Source of the DNA: Ligilactobacillus sp900765635
Lineage (GTDB): Bacteria > Bacillota > Bacilli > Lactobacillales > Lactobacillaceae
Assembly: GCF_949152225.1 (NCBI RefSeq)
Contig: NZ_CASCJC010000001.1
Span: forward strand, 248,001 to 312,000
DNA: 64,000 nt
Reading direction: 5' to 3'
The first letter of the stretch is position 1, and each line of letters starts with the position of its first letter. The position numbers and the translations under genes are program-made. The notes under the pieces were generated by a model that ran no database searches, was not told where the DNA came from, and was given only the letters and a program-made list of their open reading frames with translations. Below, one piece after another: positions 9,067-18,213 of the stretch.

Positions 9067-10401
9067 ATGGGATTATTTAATAAGTTTCAAAGTGGCCTAG
9101 AAAAGATCGTTGGACCGTTTGCTCAAAAGGTTTCACAAAATAAATTTATTAATTCGTTAACAGAAGGTTTTATGGCTTCAATGCCTATTACTTTAGGGAT
9201 TGCTGTAATTGCTGTTTTGGGTAATTTACCATTTAAACCTTGGATGAACTTTTTAAACAGTACAGGTTTATATACTGTCGCACAAGATACGGTTTCATTG
9301 ACTTTATCATTATTAGCAATTTATGTTGTTGGTTCAATTGCTTATGCTTATACTAAAAACCAAGGTGAAAAAGGTATTATTGGTGCAGTTATTGCCTTAG
9401 CTTCATTTATCTTATTAATGCCATTACAAACGGTTGAAATCAATAAAGAATCGCTAAGTGTCTTAGATACAAGTTATATGGGAAGCGATGGGATTTTCGT
9501 AGCAATTATTTTAGGTTTATTTATTCCTTGGTTATACTGTATCTTAATGAAGAAAAATTTACGCTTAAAGTTGCCTGAGGTTGTACCACCAATGGTTAGC
9601 CAATCATTAGCTCCAACTTTTGTTGCGATGATTATTTTTTCATTGGTGTTTGCAATTAAATATGTAACGTTTATCTCACCATATAATAATATCTTTAATT
9701 TAGTGACAACCTTTATTGGTAAACCAATTGCAACATTTGGTGCCTCACCAATTTCATTGATTATTGTGTTTACTTTAATGAATTTAATTTGGTTCTTTGG
9801 TATTCATCCAAACACTATTTTAAGTTGTTATATGCCAATTTTAATGATGACAGGTGTTGCTAATACTGAAGCATTTACACAAGGGAAAGCATTACCATAT
9901 TTAATGTTTTCAGTTGTTGCTTCTTGCTTACAAATTGGTGGTACCGGTAATACTTTTGGATTATGTATTGCAACATTATTTGCTAAATCGGAAAAGTATA
10001 AATCGATGCGTAAATTAGTTATTCCGGCTAACTTCTTTAATATTAATGAACCAATCATCTTTGGGTTCCCATTGATGTTAAATCCATTGTACTTTATTCC
10101 GATGGTCTTTAGTCCAATGGTTTCAGGTTTTGTTGCGATGGGCTTATTCCAAATTGTTCAACCAAATCTTAATCCGACAATTTCGATGCCATGGGTAACA
10201 CCAGGCTTTGTATCGACATTTATGACTGGTGGTCCGCTCTTGTTAATGTTTTGGATTATTGCTTTGTTGATTCATTTTGTAATGTATTTGCCATTCTTCT
10301 TAATTGATGATAAAGCAGAATTAGCAAAAGAAAAAGAACTATTGGCAAAAGAAGAAAAAGAAGCTGTAGTTGTTGAAACGACACAAGCAATTGCCAAATA
10401 A
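9067..10401 (+). CDS. PTS EIIC, lactose/cellobiose family
   Basis: Membrane translocator of a phosphotransferase system for beta-glucosides such as cellobiose, 444 residues with about ten hydrophobic segments. Family motifs include GGTGNTFGL near residue 297 and NEPIIFGFP near 327. The ATG at 9067 follows GGAGG with eight bases spacing; an in-frame ATG at 9052 overlaps that site. No EIIA or EIIB gene is adjacent, so phosphate must come from components encoded elsewhere. The next gene, a 6-phospho-beta-glucosidase, would cleave the phosphorylated product. Confidence 0.9.
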   Translation: MGLFNKFQSGLEKIVGPFAQKVSQNKFINSLTEGFMASMPITLGIAVIAVLGNLPFKPWMNFLNSTGLYTVAQDTVSLTLSLLAIYVVGSIAYAYTKNQGEKGIIGAVIALASFILLMPLQTVEINKESLSVLDTSYMGSDGIFVAIILGLFIPWLYCILMKKNLRLKLPEVVPPMVSQSLAPTFVAMIIFSLVFAIKYVTFISPYNNIFNLVTTFIGKPIATFGASPISLIIVFTLMNLIWFFGIHPNTILSCYMPILMMTGVANTEAFTQGKALPYLMFSVVASCLQIGGTGNTFGLCIATLFAKSEKYKSMRKLVIPANFFNINEPIIFGFPLMLNPLYFIPMVFSPMVSGFVAMGLFQIVQPNLNPTISMPWVTPGFVSTFMTGGPLLLMFWIIALLIHFVMYLPFFLIDDKAELAKEKELLAKEEKEAVVVETTQAIAK

Positions 10402-10436
10402 TTGTTTATTTGTAAAGTAATTAGGAGGTTTTTTAG

Positions 10437-11903
10437 ATGAGTTTTCCAAAAAATTTTTTGTGGGGTGGCGCAACCGCTGCTAATCAGTATGAAGGCGGAT
10501 ATTTAGACGGTAATAAAGGTTTAGCATGTTCTGATACGATTACGGATGGAGATGCTAAAACACCACGACGTATCATGATTGAATTGGCAAATGGTGAGCG
10601 AAAATTTATTAGTCGCTTTGAAGATGTACCTGCTGGAGCTAAAGCAGTTATTGATGAAAATACGTACTACCCGAGTCATGTAGCGACAGATTTTTATCAT
10701 CATTATCAAGAAGATATTGCTTTACTTGCGGAAATGGGTTTTAAAACCTTTAGAATGTCTATTAACTGGACACGTATTTTTCCGAATGGAGATGATAAAG
10801 AACCAAACGAAGACGGTTTAGCTTTTTATGATGCGGTTTTTGATGAATGTCATAAGTATGGAATCGAACCATTAGTAACAATTGCACATTTTGATATGCC
10901 ATTAAACTTAGCGATCAAATACGAGGGCTGGTTATCACGAAAGACTGTAACTTTCTTTGAAAATTATTGCCGTGCAATTTTTGAAAGATATCGAGATAAA
11001 GTTAAGTATTGGTTGACATTTAATGAAATTAACTTCTTAAGAGATTACAGCACCTTAGGAATTACGGAAGCTTCAAATTATGCTAAGCAACAACAAGCGA
11101 TTTATCATGTATTATTAGCGGGAGCGAAAGCAGTTATTTTGGGGCATCAAATTAATCCTGAATTTAAGATTGGTTTGATGGTAGCTAATATTTTGTTTTA
11201 TCCAGAAACCTGCAATCCACAAGATTCTTTAAAATTACAAGAAGTTGAACGCAATTTTAAAGACTTCTATTACGATGTACAATGCAGAGGTTTTTATCCT
11301 GAATACAAATTAGCAGAAATGAAGCGCCATGATTTTAAATTAGTAACAAAAACAGAAGATGCTGTTATTTTAAAAGAAGGTACGGTAGATTTCATTAGTT
11401 TTAGTTACTATAATTCGGCGGTTGTTTCGACTCGCGAAGATGCAACAAAGACAGGTGGTAATCAGCTGGCGGCCGTAAAAAATCCTTATTTAGAAGAATC
11501 TGAATGGGGTTGGCCTATCGATCCGACAGGTTTACGTCTATGTTTGAATCGATTATATGACAAGTATCGTTTACCATTAATGATTGTTGAAAATGGCTTA
11601 GGAGCATTAGACAAAATTGAAGAAGATGGATCAATCAATGATGATTATCGAATTGATTATCTAAGGAAACATATTGTTGAAATGAAAAAAGCGGTCGAAG
11701 AAGATGGTGTTGAACTTTTGGGCTACACTCCATGGGGCTGTATTGATTTAGTTTCTGCTGGAACAGGTGAAATGAAGAAACGTTATGGATTTGTTTATGT
11801 CAATATGGATGATAAAGGGAATGGAACTTTGAAACGATTACGTAAAAAATCATTTTATTGGTATCAACAAGTGATTTCTTCAAATGGTGAAAATCTAGAT
11901 TAA
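10437..11903 (+). CDS. 6-phospho-beta-glucosidase, GH1
   Basis: Cytoplasmic glycoside hydrolase of family 1, 488 residues, that hydrolyses phosphorylated beta-glucosides to glucose-6-phosphate and aglycone or glucose. The acid/base Glu197 lies in TFNEIN and the nucleophile Glu385 in IVENGLG. The C-terminal S-A-G-T-x-x-x-K-K-R-Y segment is the phosphate-binding signature that separates phospho-glucosidases from plain beta-glucosidases. It has a strong ribosome site (TTAGGAGG), lies 35 bases after the EIIC gene and ends at a terminator. Confidence 0.92.
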   Translation: MSFPKNFLWGGATAANQYEGGYLDGNKGLACSDTITDGDAKTPRRIMIELANGERKFISRFEDVPAGAKAVIDENTYYPSHVATDFYHHYQEDIALLAEMGFKTFRMSINWTRIFPNGDDKEPNEDGLAFYDAVFDECHKYGIEPLVTIAHFDMPLNLAIKYEGWLSRKTVTFFENYCRAIFERYRDKVKYWLTFNEINFLRDYSTLGITEASNYAKQQQAIYHVLLAGAKAVILGHQINPEFKIGLMVANILFYPETCNPQDSLKLQEVERNFKDFYYDVQCRGFYPEYKLAEMKRHDFKLVTKTEDAVILKEGTVDFISFSYYNSAVVSTREDATKTGGNQLAAVKNPYLEESEWGWPIDPTGLRLCLNRLYDKYRLPLMIVENGLGALDKIEEDGSINDDYRIDYLRKHIVEMKKAVEEDGVELLGYTPWGCIDLVSAGTGEMKKRYGFVYVNMDDKGNGTLKRLRKKSFYWYQQVISSNGENLD

Positions 11904-11909
11904 TACAGC

Positions 11910-11950
11910 AACAAATATCATGGATATAATCCATGATATTTGTTTTTATT
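11910..11950 (+). terminator. Intrinsic terminator of the EIIC-GH1 unit
   Basis: Perfect 16-bp stem beginning AACAAATATCATGGAT, three-base loop, then T-rich sequence. Confidence 0.88.
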
Positions 11951-11996
11951 TTAAATATTAGAGTATAAAAATCTGAAGTAAAGGAGAAATGATTTT

Positions 11997-12836
11997 ATGG
12001 CACTTATTCGTGTTAATTTTATGGCAAAAAGTTTGCATAGAACAGTTTCAGCATTGGTAGTATTACCAACTGACAAAATTTCGTTTGGACCACAAAAAGT
12101 TAGTCGTCCTAAAAAATATAAAACACTATATTTATTACATGGTATCTTTGGCAGTGAAGTTGATTGGATTTCTGGTACGAGAATTCAACGATGGGCAGAA
12201 GAAAAAGATTTGGCTGTTGTAATGCCAGCCGGCGAAAATTCATTTTATACCGATCATCCTTGGAATAGCGAGTATTATTCAGAATTTATTGCCAAGGATT
12301 TGGTTGAATTTACGCGCGCAAGTTTTCCGTTGTCAGATAAAAAAGAAGATACGTTCATTGGTGGTCTTTCAATGGGCGGGTATGGCGCGTTGTATAATGG
12401 TTTGAAGTATCATGATACGTTTGGTGCAATTGTTGCTTTATCGGCCGGATTAATTGTTAATGAGGATATGCCTAAATCGGTACAAAATCCAGTGTTCTTC
12501 CCAGATGAAGATGGTTATAAGCATATGGTATTTGGAGCAGATTTAAATTCTACACTTACCAGTGAAATTAATCCAAAAGTTTTGATTGCAAAATTGGTTT
12601 CTCAAAAAGTGGCTTTGCCTAAGTTGTATTTTGCGATAGGTGAAGATGATCATTTATTAGCTGCAAATCAAGATTATGCTAAATTACTCGATGAGTTAGG
12701 GATTGAATATACCTTTGTCGTTGATCATGGCGCACATGAATGGGATTTCTGGGATCGACATATTAAGTTAGCGCTAGATTGGTTACCGTTGGATAATGCA
12801 ACTAGTGGAGCTAACAGTGGTAATATCACGGGATAA
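11997..12836 (+). CDS. Esterase of the EstA/esterase D alpha/beta-hydrolase family
   Basis: Serine esterase of 279 residues resembling lactic-acid-bacterial tributyrin esterase EstA. Seen: oxyanion region LLHGIFGSEVDW near residue 44, nucleophile elbow G-L-S-M-G-G near residue 121, an Asp in AIGEDDHLL and the catalytic His in DHGAHEWDFW near the C-terminus. There is no signal peptide, so it is probably cytoplasmic. Its ribosome site is AAAGGAG. A strong terminator separates it from the GH1 gene, so it is likely its own unit; short-chain acyl or carbohydrate esters are the usual substrates of the family. Confidence 0.85.
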   Translation: MALIRVNFMAKSLHRTVSALVVLPTDKISFGPQKVSRPKKYKTLYLLHGIFGSEVDWISGTRIQRWAEEKDLAVVMPAGENSFYTDHPWNSEYYSEFIAKDLVEFTRASFPLSDKKEDTFIGGLSMGGYGALYNGLKYHDTFGAIVALSAGLIVNEDMPKSVQNPVFFPDEDGYKHMVFGADLNSTLTSEINPKVLIAKLVSQKVALPKLYFAIGEDDHLLAANQDYAKLLDELGIEYTFVVDHGAHEWDFWDRHIKLALDWLPLDNATSGANSGNITG

Positions 12837-12844
12837 CAAAAATA

Positions 12845-13129
12845 GGGCTAGGAAAAAACTCAGCTTCAATAGAAAAAAGGCCCACGTCAAAAAATTGGCG
12901 TGCGCCGAGTTCATGTTAGAGGTGAAAAAGCAGTTCGAAATGAACTAGGATTATTACTTCTGGCGATTAACATATCAAAATTATGGCATTTATTCCAAAA
13001 AAGAGGGATAAAATCCCTAAAAAAAACGAACTAAAAATAGACATAATAGAAAAATAGCTGATCAAACTTCATTTTTAGAAATTCAATCAGCTATTTTTAT
13101 GTCCAGACTAGTACTTTTTTCCCAGCCCC
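12845..13129 (+). mobile_element. Internally deleted IS1182-like element with both ends and a transposase C-terminus
   Basis: The 298-base gap between the esterase and permease genes is almost filled by this remnant. Its ends are inverted repeats: GGGCTAGGAAAAAACT on the left and, read on the minus strand from 13129, GGGGCTGGGAAAAAAGTACT. From about 12901 to 13057 the plus strand encodes an IS1182-type transposase C-terminus (RRVHVRG, then NELGLLLLAIN) ending in TAG. A 13-bp stem AAAAATAGCTGAT / ATCAGCTATTTTT near the right end may act as terminator. The first 56 bases match, inverted, the IS end at 38754-38816. The transposase N-terminus is deleted, so it cannot move by itself. IS family is inferred from the translated motif. 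Confidence 0.75.
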
Positions 13130-13134
13130 ATTTT

Positions 13135-14529
13135 TTAATCTTTATTTAGTTGGCTGTGTTTAATGCCATAAGTAAAGTAGATGATAGCTCCAATTAAAAA
13201 CCAAATACCAGAGGTAATCCATGTACTAATCGAAAGCTGTGATAGCATGTATACACATAATAAAACAGAAATTAGTGGTAAGATAGGGAACAATGGTACT
13301 TTGAAGCCACCGTTGTTATTAATGTCTTGGCGTTTACGTAAAGGTAAAACACCTAAAGAAACAAACATAAAGGCAATTAAGGTTCCGATGTTAACAAGAT
13401 TCGTTAATTGATCTAAGGAGATAAATCCACCAGTCAAAGCAATAATAATTGTTACAATTGCCATACTGTGCTTAGGTGTATGAGTCTTAGCATCAATCTT
13501 ACCTAAAAATTTTGGTAACAATCCATCACGACCAATTGAATAGATTAAGCGTGAAGAACTAAAAATCATGGTAACCATCATGGTAAACATTCCAGCTAAT
13601 GCACCTAATGAGATGATGCCGGCTACCCAATCTTGGTTAACTAAATGCAAAGCATAACTAACAGGATCACCAACGTTAAGTTTGGTATAAGAAACCATTC
13701 CTGTTAAGACAACGGAAACTAAAATATATAAGATTGTACAAATGACAAGAGTACCGATGATACCACGAGGCATGTTTTTCTTAGGGTCTTTAACTTCTGC
13801 TGCTGAAGCTGAAACGACATCAAAGCCAAGATAAGCAAAGAAAACAAGCGAAGCGCCGATGCTGACACCTTTAAATCCAAAAGGCATAAAAGGAGTCCAA
13901 TTGGATGGCTTAACGTAAAAACAGCCAACAATTAAAAAGAGGACAATTACGGCAATTTTGACTAAAACCATGATGCGATTGATAGCCATCGAAGTTCGAA
14001 CACCTTTTGATAAAAGCCATGAGATGAATAAAACAATCAAGATAGCAACTAGATTAAAATAAGTACCATTAGCTGGATCAAATGGCCCGTTTAATGCTTT
14101 TGGAACTTCAATTCCAAATCCGCGTAAAAAGGCATTGAAATAAGAAGCCCACCCCGTTGAAACGGCAGCGACAGCTAACATGTATTCTAAGATTAAAGCC
14201 CAGCCTAAAAACCATCCGATAATCTCACCAAAGATGACGTTGCCAAATGAATAAGCACTACCTGCGATTGGTAGAGCTGAAGAAAGCTCGGCATAACACA
14301 TAGCAGATGTTGAACAAACGATAGCTGCCATAATAAATGAAATGATGATAGCAGGCCCGCTGTGTAATGCAGCAACGGTTCCTGGCAAGATAAAGATTCC
14401 TGTTCCAATAACAGCACCTATACCCATTGCAATTAAGTCTTTTGAGGTTAAAGTTTTCTCAAATTTTCGATCTTTAGCAATATAGCGGGAAAGTTCTTCT
14501 TTTTGAAAAATTCGTTGTGTAAGTTTCAT
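13135..14529 (-). CDS. APC-family amino acid permease (cationic amino acid transporter type)
   Basis: Proton-coupled amino acid transporter of 464 residues with about 12-13 membrane segments. The first segment has the APC substrate-binding signature G-A-V-I-G-T-G-I-F, and EVKDPKKNMPRGI is the conserved loop of the CAT/YfnA branch. The ATG at 14529 has a GGGGG run nine bases upstream; an ATG ten codons further out lacks one. The IS remnant ends five bases beyond the stop codon, so transcription may run into it. Specific substrate is unknown. Confidence 0.87.
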   Translation of the reverse strand: MKLTQRIFQKEELSRYIAKDRKFEKTLTSKDLIAMGIGAVIGTGIFILPGTVAALHSGPAIIISFIMAAIVCSTSAMCYAELSSALPIAGSAYSFGNVIFGEIIGWFLGWALILEYMLAVAAVSTGWASYFNAFLRGFGIEVPKALNGPFDPANGTYFNLVAILIVLFISWLLSKGVRTSMAINRIMVLVKIAVIVLFLIVGCFYVKPSNWTPFMPFGFKGVSIGASLVFFAYLGFDVVSASAAEVKDPKKNMPRGIIGTLVICTILYILVSVVLTGMVSYTKLNVGDPVSYALHLVNQDWVAGIISLGALAGMFTMMVTMIFSSSRLIYSIGRDGLLPKFLGKIDAKTHTPKHSMAIVTIIIALTGGFISLDQLTNLVNIGTLIAFMFVSLGVLPLRKRQDINNNGGFKVPLFPILPLISVLLCVYMLSQLSISTWITSGIWFLIGAIIYFTYGIKHSQLNKD

Positions 14530-14757
14530 ATAACATAACCCCCATGCTTGAATAACCATTAGATTAAAATGAGGTTTTTTTAATCTACTATTAAAATGTC
14601 TTACATATGTTTATACCATATCTTGGGCAAATGAGAAAGTAAAAATTAGAAAAATAAACATGTTTTTGGCTAAAAAAAACTAAAAGCATTAGATTTTACT
14701 TTACAAAATAATAGGCGTATAGTTCAAGTAAGAAATAAATTGAAATGAGGGTTAGAT

Positions 14758-15732
14758 ATGTGTACGGGGTTAAGTTTTGTTAATGGAGATTTTTATTTTG
14801 GAAGAAATTTGGATCTAGATTATCATTTTGGAGAACAGGTAGTTATAACACCGAGAAACTTTACATTGACTTATAAATGTGAAGCTCCTCAAACTAAGCA
14901 TTTAGCTTTGATTGGAATGGCTAGTGTCGTCGATGGTTATCCATTATATGCCGAAGCAGTTAATGAAGCTGGTTTAGGGATGGCAGGTTTGAACTTTCCA
15001 GGATTTGCACATTACGCTAGTGTTAAAAAGGAAAATGCATTAAATTTGACCCCTTATGAAATAATCTTATGGTTATTAGCACAGTGTAAAAGTGTACAAG
15101 AAGTTCGCGCAAAAATAGCAAACTTGAATATGGTGGAGATTGACTTTAAGCAAGGTCTACCATGTGCAAGTTTACATTGGTTAATAGCAGATAAACATGA
15201 ATCTGCAGTTTTAGAAGTTACTAAGGAACAAACTAAGCTATATGATAACCCAGTTGGAGTTTTGACCAATAATCCAACTTTTGATTATCATCTTTTAAAT
15301 TTACATGCTTATCTAGGTGTTAATCCTAATCAGCCGGTAGATACTTTGACCAAACTTGGTTTACAACCTCTAGGGCAAGGAGTAGGCACGGTTGGATTGC
15401 CGGGAGATTATTCGCCTGCTTCGCGTTTTATTAAAGCAGTGTATTTAAAGAGTCACGCATTGTGTGAACAAAGTGAACTAGCAAATGTGACGACTTTTTT
15501 CCATATTTTAGATTCGGTGGCTTTTGTCAATGGAGCAACACAAACGCCAGATAAGACGCATGATATTACGCTTTATTCTTGTTGTGTTAATGCGCGGACA
15601 GGGGAATATTACTATAAAACATATGAAAATAATCAACTCACAAAGATTAGTTTACACAATGTTGATTTAGAACAAACTACTTTAAGTTGTTATCCATTGG
15701 TTACTACCCAACAAGTCTTACAAGCAAATTAA
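14758..15732 (+). CDS. bsh: Bile salt hydrolase (choloylglycine hydrolase family)
   Basis: N-terminal nucleophile amidase of 324 residues that deconjugates glycine- or taurine-bile salts. Cys2 becomes the nucleophile after Met removal. The active-site set is present: Arg16 and Asp19 (FGRNLDLD), Asn in LTNNPTFDYH near residue 172, and Arg in SPASRF near 225. The loop MAGLNFPG is of the bile-salt-hydrolase rather than penicillin-acylase type. It is a single gene between the permease and a terminator. Presence of BSH is typical of vertebrate-gut lactobacilli, which supports a gut habitat. Confidence 0.9.
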   Translation: MCTGLSFVNGDFYFGRNLDLDYHFGEQVVITPRNFTLTYKCEAPQTKHLALIGMASVVDGYPLYAEAVNEAGLGMAGLNFPGFAHYASVKKENALNLTPYEIILWLLAQCKSVQEVRAKIANLNMVEIDFKQGLPCASLHWLIADKHESAVLEVTKEQTKLYDNPVGVLTNNPTFDYHLLNLHAYLGVNPNQPVDTLTKLGLQPLGQGVGTVGLPGDYSPASRFIKAVYLKSHALCEQSELANVTTFFHILDSVAFVNGATQTPDKTHDITLYSCCVNARTGEYYYKTYENNQLTKISLHNVDLEQTTLSCYPLVTTQQVLQAN

Positions 15733-15738
15733 GCTATG

Positions 15739-15767
15739 AAAGTACGTTTTTTAGGCGTACTTTTTTT
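15739..15767 (+). terminator. Intrinsic terminator of bsh
   Basis: Stem AAAGTACG / CGTACTTT followed by a T-run. Confidence 0.8.
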
Positions 15768-15806
15768 GTTACAATAAAAATAAGTCTAAATTAAAGGAAG
15801 GTAGCG

Positions 15807-16355
15807 ATGAAAAAACGTGTATTGGTAATTTGTGGAACATCAGGAAGTGGTAAGACGACTGTCAAAGAATATTTGGTTCAACAAAAAAAGATGATTCCGG
15901 TTTTGACACATACGACGCGTACTCAACGTCCAGGTGAAAGTGATGATGCATATCATTTTGAAACACAAACGAGTTTTTTTGAAAAACATTATTTAGAATA
16001 CGTTAAATATGATGGTAACTACTATGGCTCATCGTATGAAGCCTTACAAGAAGCATTTAATAAAGGTGATTGGGCAGTTATTGTCTTAGATACTAAAGGC
16101 GCCTTAAGTTATTTGGAAAAATTACCGACCAACACGGTTGTTTTATATTTGCAAGTCAGTGACAAGGAATGCTTGCAACAACGGTTATTAAAGCGTGGGG
16201 ATACTTTAAAAGCAGTTAAGAAGCGTTTAGATAGTTTAGAAGCTAAACGAGATCAATGCTTACCGCAAGCTTTAGCTTCTAAGGCATATATTTTAGAAAA
16301 CGATCAATGGCAACAGACCGTCCAAAAGCTAGATGAATGGTTAGCTACTTTATAG
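15807..16355 (+). CDS. Guanylate kinase-like protein
   Basis: P-loop nucleoside monophosphate kinase of 182 residues in the guanylate kinase family (GMP to GDP). The P-loop GTSGSGKT is at residues 10-17, followed by the GMP-binding segment TRTQRPGESDDAYHF and the YDGNYYGS loop. Length is near the roughly 200 residues usual for Gmk. Lactobacilli normally carry the housekeeping gmk next to rpoZ/priA, so this stand-alone copy is probably a paralog; that is inference. Ribosome site GGAAGG precedes the ATG. Confidence 0.8.
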   Translation: MKKRVLVICGTSGSGKTTVKEYLVQQKKMIPVLTHTTRTQRPGESDDAYHFETQTSFFEKHYLEYVKYDGNYYGSSYEALQEAFNKGDWAVIVLDTKGALSYLEKLPTNTVVLYLQVSDKECLQQRLLKRGDTLKAVKKRLDSLEAKRDQCLPQALASKAYILENDQWQQTVQKLDEWLATL

Positions 16356-16424
16356 TAGGATTGTTTTAGTAAATATGATATGCTATTATAACAGTAATGA
16401 TTACGATATAAAGGAGAAAATAGG

Positions 16425-16856
16425 ATGCTGACGGAAGCTTTACAGGTGTTGAAACGTGGCGGTTACAAATTAACCAAACAAAGAAAGAGTATGCTAGAGT
16501 ATTTGAGTCGTTTCAAGCATCAATATGTTGATATTAAAACGATTGACGCACATATGCGCAAGATTTATCCTACGATGAGTCATAATACTATTTATCGTAA
16601 TATTAAAGAATTTGAAGAATTAGGCATTGTAGAAACAAGACGCAAAGCCGGTGGAGCTAGCGTTAAGTATCAGTGTGACTTTGATAATGTACATCATCAT
16701 CATTTTATTTGTCGCAACTGTGGACATGTCCAAGAGATTCAAATGTGTCCTTTAGAAGTTTTTGCAGATCAATTACCTGGATGCTTGATTGAAGATCATC
16801 GGTTTGAATTGCATGGTCTTTGCGCAAATTGTCAGCGAAAATTAGCAAAGGTTTAA
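16425..16856 (+). CDS. Fur-family metal-dependent regulator
   Basis: Winged-helix repressor of 143 residues. The N-terminal DNA-binding part includes TKQRKSMLEYL and MSHNTIYRNIKEFEELGIV. The dimerisation part has the HHHHFIC-x-x-C metal cluster near residue 87 and two structural zinc CxxC pairs (CRNC and CANC). The family covers Fur, Zur and PerR; sequence alone does not settle which. It is monocistronic with AAAGGAG ahead of the ATG. Confidence 0.85.
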   Translation: MLTEALQVLKRGGYKLTKQRKSMLEYLSRFKHQYVDIKTIDAHMRKIYPTMSHNTIYRNIKEFEELGIVETRRKAGGASVKYQCDFDNVHHHHFICRNCGHVQEIQMCPLEVFADQLPGCLIEDHRFELHGLCANCQRKLAKV

Positions 16857-16913
16857 GAAATATTTGGTAAAACTTTGAAAAAAATAGGCTAGACTAAAAA
16901 GTGGAGGAAGAAA

Positions 16914-17333
16914 ATGACTAAAAGAACAGCCCCTTTTATTACACCGTTTGCGATTATGTCAGCGGTTTTGGCCTTAGGAGCGACAAATGTAGCAGTGAAT
17001 AATGTGACTAATACCGTTGAAGGTAAGCCTAGAGTTGAAGTTAATTCTACTCAAAGTAGTAGTACTCAAATAAATAGCAGCTCTAGTCAAAAAGAATCTA
17101 GTTCAGTTGAAAGTCAACAACAAGCTTCGAGTAGTACTCAAGTTCAAGAATCTTCGCAACAAGAATCTAGTTCTAGTCAATCAAGTAGTAGTAGTAGCTC
17201 TAGTTCAAGTGATACAACAACTAAGCCAAACGATCAAACACAAACTAAACCAGATGATGGTGAGCAAGCAGCGTCTTCGAGTGCGCAAACGACAATTCAA
17301 ACTCCACCATCGACCAATCAAACAACAAACTAG
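16914..17333 (+). CDS. Ser/Gln-rich exported or membrane-anchored protein, function unknown
   Basis: A 139-residue protein with one hydrophobic segment (about residues 9-29) followed by a low-complexity tail from about residue 40 made mostly of Ser, Gln and Thr. The segment could be an uncleaved anchor or signal peptide; the tail would be extracellular and possibly glycosylated. No catalytic domain and no LPxTG motif are visible. The Ser runs use mixed AGT/AGC/TCT codons, which argues for selection on protein rather than simple DNA slippage. The next gene starts 12 bases later, so the two are cotranscribed. Confidence 0.65.
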   Translation: MTKRTAPFITPFAIMSAVLALGATNVAVNNVTNTVEGKPRVEVNSTQSSSTQINSSSSQKESSSVESQQQASSSTQVQESSQQESSSSQSSSSSSSSSSDTTTKPNDQTQTKPDDGEQAASSSAQTTIQTPPSTNQTTN

Positions 17334-17345
17334 GAGAAAAAGAGA

Positions 17346-18158
17346 ATGTTTAGTTTTTTTGGAACAATTGCAGGCTATTTAGGCTATATTAATCTTAGTG
17401 TTAAGCTAAAAAATCAAATATACACTATTCTAGCATCCGGTGGTAATTTTTATTTGCTATATGTTGCATATAGATTTTTTGTCAACGGCTTTGTTGGACG
17501 CGGCACCTTGTTTATCTTAGCATTTTTAATAATCGCTTATTTTGCATATTTGAATTTTTTGTATTACTTTACTACTAAGTCGTCAAAATATGATATTTCA
17601 CCTAAGATTGAAAAAATGCTAGGGATTGCAGCTAAAGATCCATTGGCTACAACAAGCAAGAGTAAGCCACAACCAGGTTTTGTTCAAACAAATGGTATTT
17701 TTAGTGAAGAAAAGCTTTTACCAACAATAATCGATATTACTCCAACACAACAACAAAATTTAAATATGTTGGTAGCTAAATTAGAAGCAAATGGTTATTT
17801 GCAACTAGATTATGGTCAAAAAGATGAAGCGAGTTTATTAGCAAAAGCTAGCCAGGATGCTAAACCAGTATATGCATTACAAGAACCTGTTGTCTTGCCT
17901 TATTTTGAATTGCAAGTAACGCCTCAAGGTCTATTCGTATATGGCGGTCTTAACCAATTAGAAAAATATGAATTAGCACAGATTAAAACAATTGGTTTGT
18001 TGGCAGCTAAAAATGCACAACAAGATTATGATTTGACTTTAGCAACAGTTGTAGTTCAAAAAGGGCATTATCGTAGGGCAGGACGTGCTAGCTTAATGCC
18101 AGAAACTAAAGCTGATTTTGCGTTAGAAGTTAAGGTAGCGTATAAAGAAAAGGCATAA
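17346..18158 (+). CDS. Membrane protein resembling DUF6681
   Basis: A 270-residue protein with a short N-terminal region, two membrane segments (about residues 23-48 and 52-73) and a cytoplasmic-looking alpha/beta domain of about 180 residues. It resembles an uncharacterised lactobacillar family (DUF6681, from memory). Ribosome site TAGGAGA lies 12 bases upstream of the ATG. It forms an operon with the Ser-rich gene and ends at a bidirectional terminator. No function is proposed. Confidence 0.6.
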   Translation: MFSFFGTIAGYLGYINLSVKLKNQIYTILASGGNFYLLYVAYRFFVNGFVGRGTLFILAFLIIAYFAYLNFLYYFTTKSSKYDISPKIEKMLGIAAKDPLATTSKSKPQPGFVQTNGIFSEEKLLPTIIDITPTQQQNLNMLVAKLEANGYLQLDYGQKDEASLLAKASQDAKPVYALQEPVVLPYFELQVTPQGLFVYGGLNQLEKYELAQIKTIGLLAAKNAQQDYDLTLATVVVQKGHYRRAGRASLMPETKADFALEVKVAYKEKA

Positions 18159-18212
18159 AAAAAGGCCTCCTTGATATGTACTTTGATACATATCAACTGG
18201 AGTGCCTTTTTT
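18157..18212. terminator. Bidirectional terminator between convergent genes
   Basis: Long stem: AAAAAAGGC...TTGATATGTA / TACATATCAA...GCCTTTTTT, with A-run and T-run on the two sides, serving both flanking genes. Confidence 0.85.
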
Positions 18213-18213
18213 A

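Noticed and set aside
17040..17215. Repetitive AGT/TCT stretch as a possible CRISPR or tandem-repeat array
   Set aside because: Unit length is irregular and it is in frame with Ser codons of a protein; there are no spacers.
17107..17382. Second plus-strand frame overlapping the Ser-rich gene
   Set aside because: It is a shifted reading of the AGT/CAA repeats giving Val/Leu/Lys-rich sequence, without its own ribosome site.
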